A stretch of DNA of 64,000 nt from Bos javanicus (GCF_032452875.1 NC_083875.1:75848178-75912177); one strand, 5' to 3'; positions 44,913-57,280 are shown, counted from the first letter of the stretch. The notes: generated by a model from the sequence alone, not told the origin. Program-made: numbers and translations.

Positions 44913-46017
44913 TGGATATGAGCAAGACCTGCTGTCCTTACAGAACAGGGCAGCTACTACATGTCTGAGAGACCCTATTAGACTGCAGAGGTGGAGGGTG
45001 AGGCTTAATTTGTGATTCATTGTTGTTATTGTTGTTGTTACTGATTATATTCCTGCCTTTGGCTGTGGGCCCTTGAGAACAACTACTTAGTATCTATTTT
45101 GTGTCAGAGAATGTCCTAGTTGCTGAGGATCCAGAGATGAATAAGACACAGTTGCAACCTACTAATAAACGATGTCTCACCTTCTAAGATAAAAAGGCAT
45201 GATAGAAGTCCTGTGGAATTTGACTTCCTCTGACCTGAGGATGGAGTCTTTAGACAGCTCATTAAGACACTAGGCTGTGAGCTTCCTTGATAGGTATATG
45301 TTTATTAGTCACCCATCTTAGGGTCATGGCATTGTGAATACTTAGTATGAGTTTGTGAGTTGATTTGAGTCCAGGGAGCGGCATTTGGTCTGGGTGCCAG
45401 GTGTATGTTCCAGTGACGTAAGACTAGGGATCTGCCATCTTTTGGGTAAGGGTGGGGCTATGATGAGTTTATGTGGGTAAAATGCTTTGAAGATGAACTT
45501 TCTGCCTATTTGTCTACTCATAGCCTTGCTATTAAAAGTGTCAACATCACCACCTGTTTCTAGGTCAGCAATCTTCTTGTCCTTAAACTGAGTAGTGGGG
45601 AGGAGGAGAAGTCAGAATCAGTCATACTCCATCCTTTGGGAAGGAGGGGCTACACTGACTAAGATGCGCTCTAATGCCAGTGAAGTTTGGTCTCAAGACC
45701 AAGAGAATAGAGTTGGGAGCTAAGGAATGATTATTTAAAATATTGAGGCTTTGTGTCTGAGAAAAAAAATAACACCAACAACAAAATGAAGGGGCTCTTT
45801 CCCTGTGGATAGTGCATAGTAACTTCCTTCTTAAGAGGACAGAAACGAGGTAAAAAGAGTAACTTTACAGTGGAGAAACCTGACACACTAGGTCAGCCAG
45901 GTGACTGAGGTCAATATCAGCATATCAACACAGCATTGTTGATATTATGTGCTCTTGATATACATCATTTTCATCACATCAATGAAAATATTTTTCTCCT
46001 GGGATCTCTTCCCCTGT

Positions 46018-46234
46018 GGGCATGCTCAGTTGCTCAGTCATGTCAGACTCTTTGCCACCCCACAGACTGTAGCCAGCCAGGCTCCTTTGTCTATGGAATT
46101 TTCCAGGCAAGAATACTGGGGTAGGCTGCCCTTTCCTCCTCCAGGGGATCTTCCTGACCTGGGGATTGAACCAGCATCTCCTGCATTCGCAGGCAGATTA
46201 GGATTCTTTACCACTGAGCCACCTGGGAAGCCCC
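46018..46234 (-). mobile_element. Bov-tA SINE
   Basis: Antisense copy: 'gctcagttgctcagtcatgt' to 'gagccacctgggaagcccc'. Confidence 0.88.
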
Positions 46235-46704
46235 AGGATCTCTCCCCAAACTCCAGTTTAATCATGAGAAAAACATCACAAATTCTAGCTGAGGGATATT
46301 CTAAAGTATACTTGACCAGTACTGTTCAAAACTTCCGAAGTCATCAAAAACAAGGAAAGTCTGAGAAACTTTCATAGTTAAGAGGAGCCTTAATGAAAAC
46401 TAAATATAGTATCTAGGATGGGATCCTGGAACAGAATAGGGACATTAGGTAAAATCTAAGGAAATGTGAGTAACCAAGATTTTAGTTAATAATATATCAA
46501 CATTGGTTCATTAATTGTAATAAATGTACTACACTAATGTAAGATGTTAATAAGGGGAAATTGGATGCCAGGTATATGGAAACTATCTGTACTATTTTCT
46601 CTGGTGTTTTTTTTTTTTTTTTACGTCTATTAAAAAATGGAGGGGGTGGTATCCAGAATATAACTATGCCTTGAAAAAAATTTTTTTTATTTTAAAGTTC
46701 CTAT

Positions 46705-46890
46705 TTATGGAGCATTTACCATATGCAGGTCATTGTGCTAAACTCTGTACATGGATGATTTCATTTAATTTTTATAATTGTTTATATATTAGGCATAATT
46801 AACCTCTTTTACAGACGCTGATGAAAAAGGAAGAGGTAATATAATATAAATGGTGGAGCCAGGATTGGAACCAGGGATGTTTCTGATCCC
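46705..46890 (+). mobile_element. MIR SINE
   Basis: 'gagcatttaccatatgcagg', then a degraded 'cttttacagacgctgatg' core and 'ggtggagccaggattggaac'. Confidence 0.7.
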
Positions 46891-47799
46891 AGAATTCTAA
46901 GTGTGTGGAACTCATTTTCATAGGACAGGCCTTCCACAGAGAAACGGGGCCTAAATTATGGGGATTGCAGACCATTTCCACATCTCACTCCACTCATGAT
47001 TTTAAAAGAACCCCAGTTCTAAGATCTGCAGGGGGTCAAAGTTCAACCAAGTACCTCATTTTACAAATGGGTAAATGGAGGATAGCCACAGCATTTGTCC
47101 CAAATCACACAGAAAAGGGCCAAGAACCCAGGTTCAGTCTGTATGATTATTTCTCTTTTTATTTCCCACAACTTCCTCTTTGTAGTTAAGAAGGGAAGTA
47201 GAAACTGACCTATCTGCTTTCCCATTTCTCGGATGGGAAACTGCACTTCAACCCCCTAAGTTGGTAACACGCTGCTCTCCAAGGACACAATGGCATGAGG
47301 ACTGGACCTGCAGAAATGTCAGGACGCTTGTTCCCACCGACAAAACCCGCATTGTCAGCACATCCTTGTCAAGCACCTACTGAGTGCTGGGAGGACAGAC
47401 CGTGTGTCATGGCGGGGTGGGGAGGGGACGTTAGGCCTGCAGAGGATCAGGGCTCTTAGGAGGACAACTGCGGGAGGCCTGAGGATACAAGTAGGGGGAG
47501 GAGGGCGATGACAGCTCTAGGACAGAGGTCCCTTCCCGGGCGCGCCTTTGGAAACGTAGCGTCAAGCCGCACAACCGTCATTTTGGGGACAAGGGCATCC
47601 CCAGGGGCCACCCTCAAACCCCGGCCCCCACCGTCACCCCCCACTGCCGCTTGGCCCTTTAAGGGCGGGGGACGCGCGCCGGCGTCACAAAGCGCCGCCA
47701 CCTGGCGGGGCGGCGGAGAGGAGGCGGGGAAGTGGGAGGAGGAGGAGGGGAAGGAGGGAGAGGAGGGTGGGGGGGGGGAGGAGGGAGAGGAGGGCAGGG

Positions 47800-47906
47800 G
47801 GGGGAGGAGGGCGAGAAGGGCGGGGGGGAGGAGGGCGAGAAGGGCGGGGGGGAGGAGGGCGAGAAGGGCGGGGGGGAGGAGGGCGAGAAGGGCGGGGGGA
47901 AGGGCG
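47800..47906 (+). repeat. 24-bp G-rich tandem repeat
   Basis: gcgagaaggg recurs at 47811, 47835, 47859 and 47883, an exact 24-bp period, with G-runs of 5-7 between copies. It is embedded in a longer GGA/GGC-rich stretch (about 47715-47950). Because 24 is a multiple of 3, it creates long artificial open frames on both strands. Confidence 0.88.
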
Positions 47907-48142
47907 GGAGGAGGGCGAGGAGGGCGGGGGGAGGGAGAGGAGGGATAGGCGGGCGGGGCGCGCGCACGCGCGTCGCGTCGGGCCGCTTGCCGCCTAGAGC
48001 CGCTCTCCGCCAAGAGCCGCCCTCCCTCCCGACGCGCGCCCCTCCTCCCTCCCTTCTTCTTCTCAGCTTCGTCGCTCCCGCGGCGCGAGGCGCTCTCGCT
48101 CTTCTCCTCCTCCTCCTCCGCCGTCACCCCTCCCCCCGCGCA

Positions 48143-48174
<32 letters not shown>
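48143..48174 (+). repeat. (GCC)n trinucleotide tract
   Basis: About ten uninterrupted GCC units in the presumed UBE2R2 5' UTR or proximal promoter. A shorter GCC run (about 48657-48671) ends right before the start codon. Confidence 0.85.
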
Positions 48175-48449
48175 AGCCGCGAGACCCCCGCGTGTCGCGC
48201 TTCCCCCGCCCTTCGGCCCCGCGCGCCCTTCGGCCCCGGCGGCCCCCGAGGAGAACAAGAGAGCGAGCGAGCGCGGCGCTCCCGGGCCATCACGGCCCGG
48301 TCTCTTCACCGTCGCCGGCCTTTCGCCGCCTTCCTCCGCTTCCACCTCTTCTCCCCCCCCCCCCGCGCCAACCAAGTTGAGGCCCCCTCCGGGGGGGGGA
48401 GGCCCGAGACCCGGAGCGAATTTCTTTAACTCTCTCCACCCCTCCCCCC

Positions 48450-48652
48450 ACCCCGGCCCGAGTGTGAGGAGAAGGGCCCGGTCCGGCCCGCGTCGTGTGT
48501 GAGGAGGAACCGGGCCGGCCCACGGGCCGTGTGGGGCCTGGTCCGGGCCGCCGGGTGTGTGAAGACAGGGGCCCGGAGCGGCCCGGCAGAGGGCGAGCGG
48601 AGGGGAGGGGCCTGGTCCGGCCCGGCTGGTGCGTGAGGACTGGGGCCCCGGC
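48450..48652 (+). repeat. Imperfect 60-70 bp repeats in UBE2R2 5' UTR
   Basis: Units built on 'gggcctggtccggcccg' followed by 'gtgtgtgaggac' and 'ggggcccgg' recur, starting near 48474, 48534 and 48606, with a partial unit before them. Confidence 0.65.
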
Positions 48653-48672
48653 CCGGCGCCGCCGCCGCCGCG

Positions 48673-48849
48673 ATGGCCCAGCAGCAGATGACCAGTTCGC
48701 AGAAGGCCCTGATGCTCGAGCTGAAATCCCTGCAGGAGGAACCGGTGGAGGGCTTCCGGATCACCCTGGTGGATGAATCCGACCTCTACAACTGGGAGGT
48801 TGCCATCTTCGGACCCCCTAACACGCTCTACGAAGGCGGCTACTTCAAG
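48673..48849 (+). CDS. UBE2R2: Ubiquitin-conjugating enzyme E2 R2, exon 1 (partial gene)
   Basis: First coding exon, 59 codons: MAQQQMTSSQKALMLELKSL up to TLYEGGYFK, then donor aag|gtaccc. UBE2R2 (CDC34B) is a cytosolic/nuclear E2 that takes ubiquitin from E1 and, with SCF-type cullin-RING ligases, builds Lys48-linked chains. This exon encodes helix 1 and the first beta strands of the UBC fold, including the NWEVAIFGPPNTLYEGG segment. The catalytic cysteine, acidic loop and acidic tail lie in exons beyond the window (about 238 residues in full, from family knowledge). The ATG sits in a strong context after a short GCC run (gccgccgcgATGg). The close paralogue CDC34 differs in this N-terminal region, so UBE2R2 is preferred; the AQP3-NOL6 neighbourhood supports it. 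Confidence 0.95.
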
Positions 48850-51445
48850 GTACCCTCACCCCCTCTCAGGCTTCCCCCGGCGGAGGCCGCGGTTTTGGGC
48901 TGTTTTCCCGGCCGAGAGTGGGAGCGCGGGGGAGCGGAGGGGGCTCCTCACCTCGGCAGCCCCCTCCCCCCATCCGTGGAGGCAGGAAGGCCTCGCTTGC
49001 TCACCCGGTGCCTTTTCTTTGTCATGGGGGCGGGGGCGGGAGGCCAGCCTGCACCGGGAAATAGGAAAGCCTCTGTGGCTAGGGTAGTGGCTACCGGAGG
49101 AGGAGGGGGGAGGTCTTTGTTTTGTTTCCCCCGCCGAGGGTTTACGGAGAGAAAGGTGGTCTGTCCCCCACGGCCTCCCATCAGAACCATCTCTGCGCCG
49201 GCTGGAACTACCCCAGAGGGCAGAGTGACCTGCACTTATGGGATTGGACCTTTTTTGGGGGTGGGGGTGGGGGTAGAAGGGTGGGGGAGGGGTATCGGGC
49301 TGTCATTCCAGAGGCTGCCTACTGACCTGACATTTTGGGGATTTGAGGGCTTCTTGCATATAGTGGTGGTTCCAACTTCGCATTCCAGTGGGTGGTAATG
49401 GAGAATAGGACCCTAGGGGTGGTAAACAAGGGCGCCTGCGTTTTCTTGCCATCAGCCACTTGAGGGAACTCGAATTTAGCCCTCTTTCTGTCCTCATTTT
49501 CTGTTTACTTCAGTGCTATTTCAAAATGCCCTTTGTCCTCACCCTGCCACCAACTTTACTGCACTCACCCCTGCCTTCCCTGGCCTCCCGTGTAGAAATA
49601 TCCACTGAGGGCGGAACATGTTATATAGGGAGATTGATAATTTCCCACTTCAGGGAGACAAAATTGAAACCTTTTGCTCAGATGGCTAACTGTAGCAAAC
49701 GGGGGAGGGGGGTGGTCTCACAGGTGAAGAGTAACATCTGCGGTGGGATGGTTTCACAAAGTAGGACCGCTCCTTAGCGACCGTAGATATACTTTCTATT
49801 GTTTTCCAGGATGTTAGAACAGTGGTTATTATCATTCCTGAATCCAGTAGTTTTTTCAGTTCCCAAATAGATAGTTGGAAATATTGAGGGTCTTTAGTTT
49901 TTGTTTTTATTTAACCATTTTTTAAGGGGAAAATCACAGATTGAAGGTCGACGTTTTAAATGGTGGGGGACAGGAGGAAATGAGTGCTTAGGAATTCTTT
50001 TAAGTTAATTTTTTTTAATTTCCAGAATTAAGTAAAATAGGTCTGTGAGTCAGTCTTAGTTTGTTTTGAAGGGAGGGGCTATCTTGGCATAAGTTTTAAA
50101 TGAGTATCTTAGTCATGCAATTACGTGTATTTTTAAGGACTGCCCAATTAGTTTCTACTCTTCTAAAGGTAGAAGCCTCAGTTTCAGGCTTGAGATTGGG
50201 TCTATTTTGTAGAAAACGTGAAGAATTGATTGGGGAATGTTTACTATTCATGTCTGTGATAGTCACTTAATGCCTGTTTAAAAGCATGCGTTTAGTATTT
50301 AGAGTACTGTATATACCAACCATACACTGTACTCTTCAGAGGAAAATACTTGCAAAATCTACTGGCTAACTTTAGTGAAATGAAGTTTAATTTCTAAAAA
50401 GTATTATTATTTGGGACAATCACTTGTCAGGATAAATGTTTACTAGCTAGAATTATCTTACTCCTGTGCAGTGCATTAAAAACAAACAACAAACAAAGGA
50501 AATAATGGGTTTAAAATGGTAATAATTTTGCTTAGGTAATTGAGAATGGAGTGTGGTGAACCCTCTCAGTTTGGCATAGGTAATATGGAAGGAGGATTTT
50601 TTGAAGCATGCACTGATTTAAATTAACTGCTTTTTAAATTCAGTCTTATTTAAAAAGAATCTCGTTTTGTTGTATGTTTTAGATATATTTTTTTTTACTT
50701 TTGTGACGTAAAAAATGTATGAAAATTCTTAAACAGATTTAGTGTTTTAGTCTTATGTGAGAATTTTGTTCAATTTTGTTCTCTTCTGCTTTTTTTTTTT
50801 TTTCTTTATTAAATGGCTTTTTATTCCAAAGTCCTTCATTGGAAAAGGCAAATTTATGGTCGTGAGCAGTTAACACTGGTGACAGGTTTAAAACTATTGT
50901 TTTTTATTTCACTGCTTTTGTGAAACAAGGCTTTTAGTGTGTCCACTACAGCTGCAGTTCAAAGTTGGCACAGATCTTTCTGTACTATTATCCTCCCTGA
51001 TCAAATGGTGGTTCTTGAACATTTAATATAATTTATTTTCAAGTGAAACTATTTTCTTTATGGTGTGTTATAGTTTTCAAAGGCAGTGGGCTTCCAGTCA
51101 TTTTATATTTTTCATAATTTAACTCCTTTACCTTTAAATATTAATATACTTCTAACTGACCTTATTCACCATGAAATAGTTGACCCTAGTCTGTTTTAAC
51201 TGTGGCATCTGTTGTAGTAGAGACTTGTGAAACCTGTATTTCAAAATTTGTTTTTTCAACTTATTTTTCAAATATCTTGAATCTGTATGATTCTTAGCTT
51301 GGGTTGGGGATCGAGAGGAATATAGATGTATGGTGGGCAAAAGTAGTTTCTTGTGTCTGATTTTCTACATGTTATAAACTCTTCTTTGGCCTCATTATCT
51401 TTTTTGTCCAGTTTCTTTAATTTAAAATTTTTTTTTTTTTTTTTT

Positions 51446-51590
51446 ATAATATTTGTTTTTATTTATTTCTTTGACTGTGCTAGGTCTTAGTTGCAGCATG
51501 TGGGATCTACTTCCCTGACCAGAGATCCAACTCCTGGCCCCCTGCTTTGGGAGCATGGAGCCTTAGCCACTGGACCACCAGGGAAATCCC
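51446..51590 (-). mobile_element. Short tRNA-Glu-derived SINE
   Basis: Antisense copy: 'ttgactgtgctaggtcttag' to 'ccactggaccaccagggaaa'. Confidence 0.82.
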
Positions 51591-51599
51591 CTAAAATTT

Positions 51600-51732
51600 T
51601 TTTATTTTTATTTTATTTTTTTGGCTGCCCTGAGTGGCATGTAGGATCTTAGTTCTCCCACCAGGGATCAAACCCTGGTAACCCTGCTTTGGAATCCAGG
51701 AGCTTTAACCGCTGGACCTCCAGGGGAGTCCT
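51600..51732 (-). mobile_element. Short tRNA-Glu-derived SINE (tandem neighbour)
   Basis: A second antisense copy directly follows the previous one: 'ttggctgccctgagtggcat' to 'cgctggacctccaggggagt'. Confidence 0.82.
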
Positions 51733-54185
51733 TTGTCCAGTTTCTTGATCTCATTGATTCACAGGGTGAATTTCTTTGCTGCTTCAAATTTTCTCTCTTG
51801 GGTCAGTCATTGTAGAACACAAAGTAGGAGATGACTTAGAATACCCAGAACACTTCTGATCTTAATTTTGCTAATGTGGAGCGAGTTGGAATTCTATTCT
51901 GTTACTGGAAGAGGAACTTGTTGATCACGTGAGCAGTAGTAATGACTTTTAACAAGTTTACCCCTATTCTTTTTGAAACAATTATTTTTTCAAATAACTG
52001 ATAATGATCATAACTTAGTGTGGCTGCTTTTGTATAGAACCTCCTTGTAACTCCTGCATTATTTATATAAATACAAGATAGCAATGAGTCTGGAGATCAG
52101 AAAGAGTGACTCTTTCATGATAGGCATAACATTTAAGTGTTACAGAATCCTTAAAGTATTGCAGATTTTGTAGTTTTGATTTTATTCAGTAATGTATGGG
52201 AATGAAATTCAGGTGTGTTCCATTTTTGGATAACTCCCAACAGATAAAATTTAGGAAGTATTTGTTACATTTTCAGAGTTTTCCTTAATAGGATATGCTT
52301 TATCAAATGTAACACTTCATTTTATATTAAAGAAACTCTTCAATAGTAATTGTTTAAGATAAAGGACATACATTATTTTCATTTGTTCTGGAATCTGTTC
52401 TTCAGGTACCACCCCTCCCTGCCCCATAAAAACTATTTTATGACTCTGAAATTTTTCATATATAGTTGAAACAATTTTTCTAAGTAGCTTTGTCTTTTTG
52501 GTGTAGGGATCCTTTTGAGAACTTTATAAATTTTCTTCAGAAGACAGTGAGAACACGAACTAGCTTGTATGTAGGAGGGTTAACTGAATCCTTGTTTTAA
52601 GGGATTTGGATCATCAGCCTTAAAAACAAAATTAAACTCCTTTAACGTTGTAAAAAAAATGCTGCTTTTTTAAAAAAAATTTATGAAAAATCTTTCAGTC
52701 AGTTAAAATTTTCTTAGTTTAAAATTCTTTCTCGGTCAGTTTAAGAACACCTCTTATGACTCTTAGCTGTACCCTTTTCTGGAAGCTGAACTTGTCTTGA
52801 GTGCTGGGTGAACTAAGGGAACATTTTAAGTGGAAACATGGATAATGTACATTGATTTGGGACACTGAGTGCAATTTTAGTCCCCAGCCTGCATCCCTGG
52901 CAAATGCAGCATTCCAGTATTTCATAGATTATACTTTTACCATATTAAGTTGATTCCAAGATGCATATTTTTCTAGTTTCACATTTCAAATTTGGAATGA
53001 GTCCAGGACTTCTTAGAATTGCCATCAGCTAGGTGGCACTTGTGACCTAGCTATGAGAGACCCTTGCATTGAAATCATCTGATAAAATTTTTTTAAATGC
53101 CAGCATCAGTGTCTTAAATTTGATCAATAAGAATTATTTCTTTTTGAATAAAGGATTTGTTTCCTTAGTACTTTTTTGCTGCATGTTGATTCCTCTTTTT
53201 CAGAGATTTGTGTTAGTAAACAATAATTATTGAACACACACCAAAGGCAAAGCACTATAGGAAGTGTCACTACTTTTCAGATAGTAAGGAAAAGTATTAG
53301 GACATTGATAACCTTAGAACTTTTATGAATAATCCTCATAAAAGTCTTTGTGCAGAAATGTGAGGGATAGGTGTTACTGACAGAATTGTAATGGTAATTA
53401 AAATCAAAGTTTTAAGGCCAATTAGTGCATTGGTCAACATAACCACAGTCTGTCATGATTAAATATTCTGCTCCATTTTTAAAACTTCGTGGTCCTAGGC
53501 TAAGTAAGGTTCCAAAAGAATCTGTCTGTTGGAGACAGGTGAAATAAAAGAGGTTATCTAGGAAATTGGCCCACCTCCGCTAATATAGTTTGGGAAAATA
53601 ACAGTTATAAATTCAGGATTAAGACAACAGAACTCCTATCTTGCTGAAAGGTCATATTTAAACATTTTAATTCTTTCATGTTCCTGAAATTCTTTTGGGT
53701 GTTTCGTCATATACAGCTACATATATATCTGAATAAGACTAAGCTGAACCTCTTTGAAAGTGTTTTGTCAGCACAGAATTAATTCATTTCAGCTTGGTTC
53801 AGTGAGAAATTATTATTGAGTTTATGCTTAAGTATCTTTAAACGAATTGATTCTGAAATTTTGGGATGATAAATACTTAACTGAAGAGAAAATTTTAGTT
53901 TGGATTGCTAAGGTTTGATTTTACATAAATTTTCCTCCATATAAGAATTGAAATATTCAGGGGAAAAAAAAGAATTGGAATATTCAGATTTGGGGATATG
54001 TATTTAACATAGAAAGTGAATATCCACTTTAAGCACCTTTAGTTGATTTGTTTTAATAACAAATTAAATATGTTTTTGTTACAACACAGTAAATTACTGT
54101 TGTAAACTTGTTGGCAGGGTAATTTAAAATATGCAAAACTCTGTCATGTCTAATTGCAGATACATGCTACTATCCTTATTACAGT

Positions 54186-54420
54186 AATGTAGATGTTAGT
54201 AGCTAACGTGTATTGAGTACTTACTATGTGCCATGTACTTTATATAGATTATTTCATACAATTCTCCTGTGAGGTGTGCTGCTATTACTCTCATGTATAT
54301 AGAGAAACAATCACAGAGCTTATTTAACTTGCTCTGCAGGGTCCTCAGCTAGGAAGTTGTAATATCAAGATGGATTTTCAGACTGCTTGGTTCTAAAGCC
54401 TGTGTATTCTCTTGGTGAGA
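54186..54420 (+). mobile_element. MIR SINE
   Basis: 'tattgagtacttactatgtg' and 'ttatttcatacaattctcct', followed by a decayed core and 'ctaaagcctgtgtattctc'. A near full-length MIR. Confidence 0.78.
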
Positions 54421-54487
54421 TCTTTTATCATTTTGGATGATGTTTGAAGGTACAGAAATGGAGCTTTAAGAAAATAAAATTTATGGA

Positions 54488-54618
54488 CGGGACTTCCCTA
54501 GTGATCCAGTGGTTCAGACTCTACTTTGTCTGCAGAAGGTTGCGGATTTGATCCCAGGTTGGGGATCTAAGATTCCACATGTTGCATGGTGTAGTCAAAA
54601 ACGTAAATAAATAAACTT
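54488..54618 (+). mobile_element. Short tRNA-Glu-derived SINE
   Basis: Sense: 'gggacttccctagtgatcca' head, 'gcggatttgatcccaggttg', aaataaataaac tail. Confidence 0.82.
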
Positions 54619-55149
54619 TGGGAACATTTGAAAAGGAACTTTTTAAATTGTACAAGTTTAAAGGTCACAAGGGTAATTTGTTCCTTCAAATTTCAGGGAG
54701 ATTATTGCAACTTCTGCTTATAAGTCTTAAATTGACTGAAGAATTGGATTTTGATGTTGTTCTTGGACCACTTGGATTAGAGAGTGACAAGTCATATTAC
54801 AGAAGGATTTCTTTTTTTTAATTAGCAAATTGACTCCTTTGATAGCAACTTTTTCATTATGGGAAGAGTGGGATGGTACTAGAGTTCAGAAATATAAATC
54901 TTAAAAAGCTACTTTTGGGATTAGAGATGATGGTAAACATCTTTGAAGTCATACTGGATCATAGAGGAAGTTAAATTTATTAGTACAGTGTTGCATTATG
55001 CTTTAAAATAATGTCAGTACTTTTCCAAGTATATTTAAACGTCATAAGAAACTTGAGCAGTGTAAAGTTGAGATTTTATTGTTTTTTCAGTTGAGTTTTA
55101 ACTGGTATTCCTTATCTCTATTACAGCATCTTTTTTTTTTTTTAATTAT

Positions 55150-55612
55150 TGATATAAATAATTTGAATGAAGATTACACTGAGTGAAAAAGTCAATCTCA
55201 AAGGTTACATGGTCCCACTTGTTTAACATTCTTAAAATGTCAAAAGTATAAAGATTAAAACAAACCATTGAGTGTGGGGCGGGGAGTGGGGGAAGGGAGG
55301 AGGGGTTAGAGATGTTTGGGTTATGGGAACAAGGTGGATGTGACTATGAAGGAGGAGCATGAGATCTTTGTGGATGGAATAGTTCTATATCTTAATTGTG
55401 TTGGTAGTTACACAGATCTACACAGGCCATAAAATGATGCAGAACTGCACTCATATATTGTACCAGTGTCAAATTCCTAGTTCTAATATGGGACATTAAT
55501 TATGTAAGACGCAACCATTGGGGGAAATTTAGTGAAAAATAGATTTCTGTGTACTATCTTTGCAAATATATGTTGTGAATCTGTAAGTATTCCAAAATAA
55601 GATGTTAAAAAA
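55150..55612 (+). mobile_element. L1 LINE 3' end
   Basis: Sense L1 3' UTR-like blocks: 'aggttacatggtcccacttg', 'ttaattgtgttggtagttac', 'aaaatgatgcagaactgcac', ending in an A-run after 'attccaaaataagatgtt'. Confidence 0.65.
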
Positions 55613-55711
55613 TTAATCATCAGAGGAAGCCATATATTCATGCATTTTATAGCATCTTGAGATCATTGCCATAGTTTCAGTCTATGTGTATTTGGATTTT
55701 CAGATTTCACA

Positions 55712-55927
55712 AACAAAGTGAAGGTGAAGTCCCTCAGTCCTGTCCGACTCTTTGAGACCCCGTGGACTGTAGCCAACCAGTCTCCTCCGTCCAGGGGATT
55801 CTCCAGGCCAGAATACTGGAGTGGGTTGCCATTTCCTTCTCCAGAGGATCTTCTTGATCTGGGGATCGAACCTGGGTCTCCTGCATTGTAGGCAGACGCT
55901 TTACCGTCTAAGCCACCAGGGAAGTCA
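55712..55927 (-). mobile_element. Bov-tA SINE
   Basis: Antisense copy: 'gaagtccctcagtcctgtcc' to 'taagccaccagggaagtca'. Confidence 0.9.
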
Positions 55928-56348
55928 GATTTCACAGTTATTTAGTTATCTGCTTTGCTGTATTTGCTGCACGGACAGCTGATGCTTAGTTTGAGGGATA
56001 AATCCCTTGAAATAATTTGGATTATGTGACTTACTTAGTAGCATACATAGTAATTCAGATTGTAAACATTGAATGTTTATTATCTCATTGAAAATAACCA
56101 TTTATAAGATAATATTGGCAAAGTCACAAAAAGTTGGACAATATTTAGTGATTCTTTATAGAAGAGTAATTTAAAGCTTAGAATACAGATTTTTAAGTTT
56201 ACTGGAAATCATACTTCATACTATATATGGCGAAACAAAAAAATGTCATTATTCAAAAAAATATCCTTCATATGATTTGAAACTTTTAAAATTGTTGGTA
56301 GAGGCACAGGTAAAATTTCTGTAATACTTCATATTCATATTTGATTTT

Positions 56349-56662
56349 TTAAAAAATTTATTTAGTTTTGGCTGTGCTGGCTCTTCATAGCTATGTGGGC
56401 TTTTCTCTAGTTGTGGTGCACAAACTTCTCACTGTGGTGGTGTCTCTTGTTGAGCACATGCTCTAGGGCGCTCTGTCTAAAGGATTTGTGGCACATAGGC
56501 CCAGTAGTTGTGGATTCCAGACCCTAGAGCATAACACTCAGCAGTTGTGGTACACAGGCTTAGTTGCCCTGTGGCATGCAGGATCTTCCTGGATTGGCTA
56601 TCGACCCCATGTCCTGCATTGGCAAGCAGATTTTTTTACTACTGAGCAACAAGGGAAGCCGC
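56349..56662 (-). mobile_element. CHR-type tRNA-Glu-derived SINE
   Basis: Antisense copy: 'tttagttttggctgtgctgg' to 'ctgagcaacaagggaagccg'. Diverged. Confidence 0.82.
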
Positions 56663-57082
56663 ACATTTGTTTTTGACTAAAATATAGTATTACTCAGATT
56701 ATTTTCCTCCTTTACCAAGTTGAATCTGAATCACCTTTGGATATTAAAAATAAGGTCCACAAGAAGCAAAGGTTTGCCGCTAATAAGGACATTAAGAAGT
56801 TGTACAATGGATTCTGAGGGCAGTTCTCAAAGAAGAGTTTTGAACAGTGGCAGTCTAGCACTGTTGGAGTGGTATATAGCCAACCTTCTGAGGTGTTTGC
56901 TTTGAAGGGGACAAAGCTCATTTGAGTTCTGTGGTAGTTGAGTTTAAAACAAACAAAAACCTTATTACTTAAGGCTCATCTTGGTCTTGTCACATAACTG
57001 CTCTTTCTCCCATTGGCTAAATAGGGAAAGGAACAATATAAGCTAATCCTTGTGGAAAACTTCCACAACTTCCCTAAAATTA

Positions 57083-57280
57083 AAAAAAAGAAGGGAAAAA
57101 ACACCAACAAGGTCCTACTGGATAATATAGGGAACCATTGAATGTACTGTAATAAGCCATAATGGAAAAGAATATGAAAAAGAATATATATGCATATAAC
57201 TGAGTCACTTTGCTGTACAGCAGAAATTAACACAACATTGTAAATCAACTGTACTTCAATAAAACTTAAAGGGAAAAAAT
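57083..57280 (+). mobile_element. L1 LINE 3' terminus
   Basis: Sense: 'gtcctactggataatatagg', 'actgagtcactttgctgtac', 'gtaaatcaactgtacttcaa', ending at the A-rich terminus 'taaaacttaaa'. Confidence 0.75.

Larger units (their letters stand above)
33411..47450. other. Gene-free, repeat-dense interval between NOL6 and UBE2R2
   Basis: About 14 kb with no host exon recognised, made mostly of SINE, BovB, L1 and L2 copies listed separately. Non-repeat islands (for example 38.2-39.0, 44.95-46.0 and 46.9-47.4 kb) show no conserved-looking reading frame. Confidence 0.6.
47480..49250. promoter_or_regulatory. UBE2R2: UBE2R2 CpG island / promoter region
   Basis: Very GC- and CpG-rich sequence with many GC boxes and no TATA, surrounding the UBE2R2 first exon. 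The transcription start is not resolvable. It probably lies between about 48000 and 48350, giving a long GC-rich 5' UTR that would include a (GCC)10 tract and imperfect repeats. Confidence 0.8.

Noticed and set aside
47715..47950. CRISPR-like array
   Set aside because: The units are contiguous 24-bp tandem repeats with no unique spacers, in a vertebrate CpG island.
47456..48502. Long open frames (up to 256 codons) on both strands upstream of UBE2R2
   Set aside because: They are produced by G/C-rich sequence and the 24-bp (multiple of 3) tandem repeat. Composition is low-complexity Gly/Arg/Glu or Pro/Ser/Leu, and no domain is visible.
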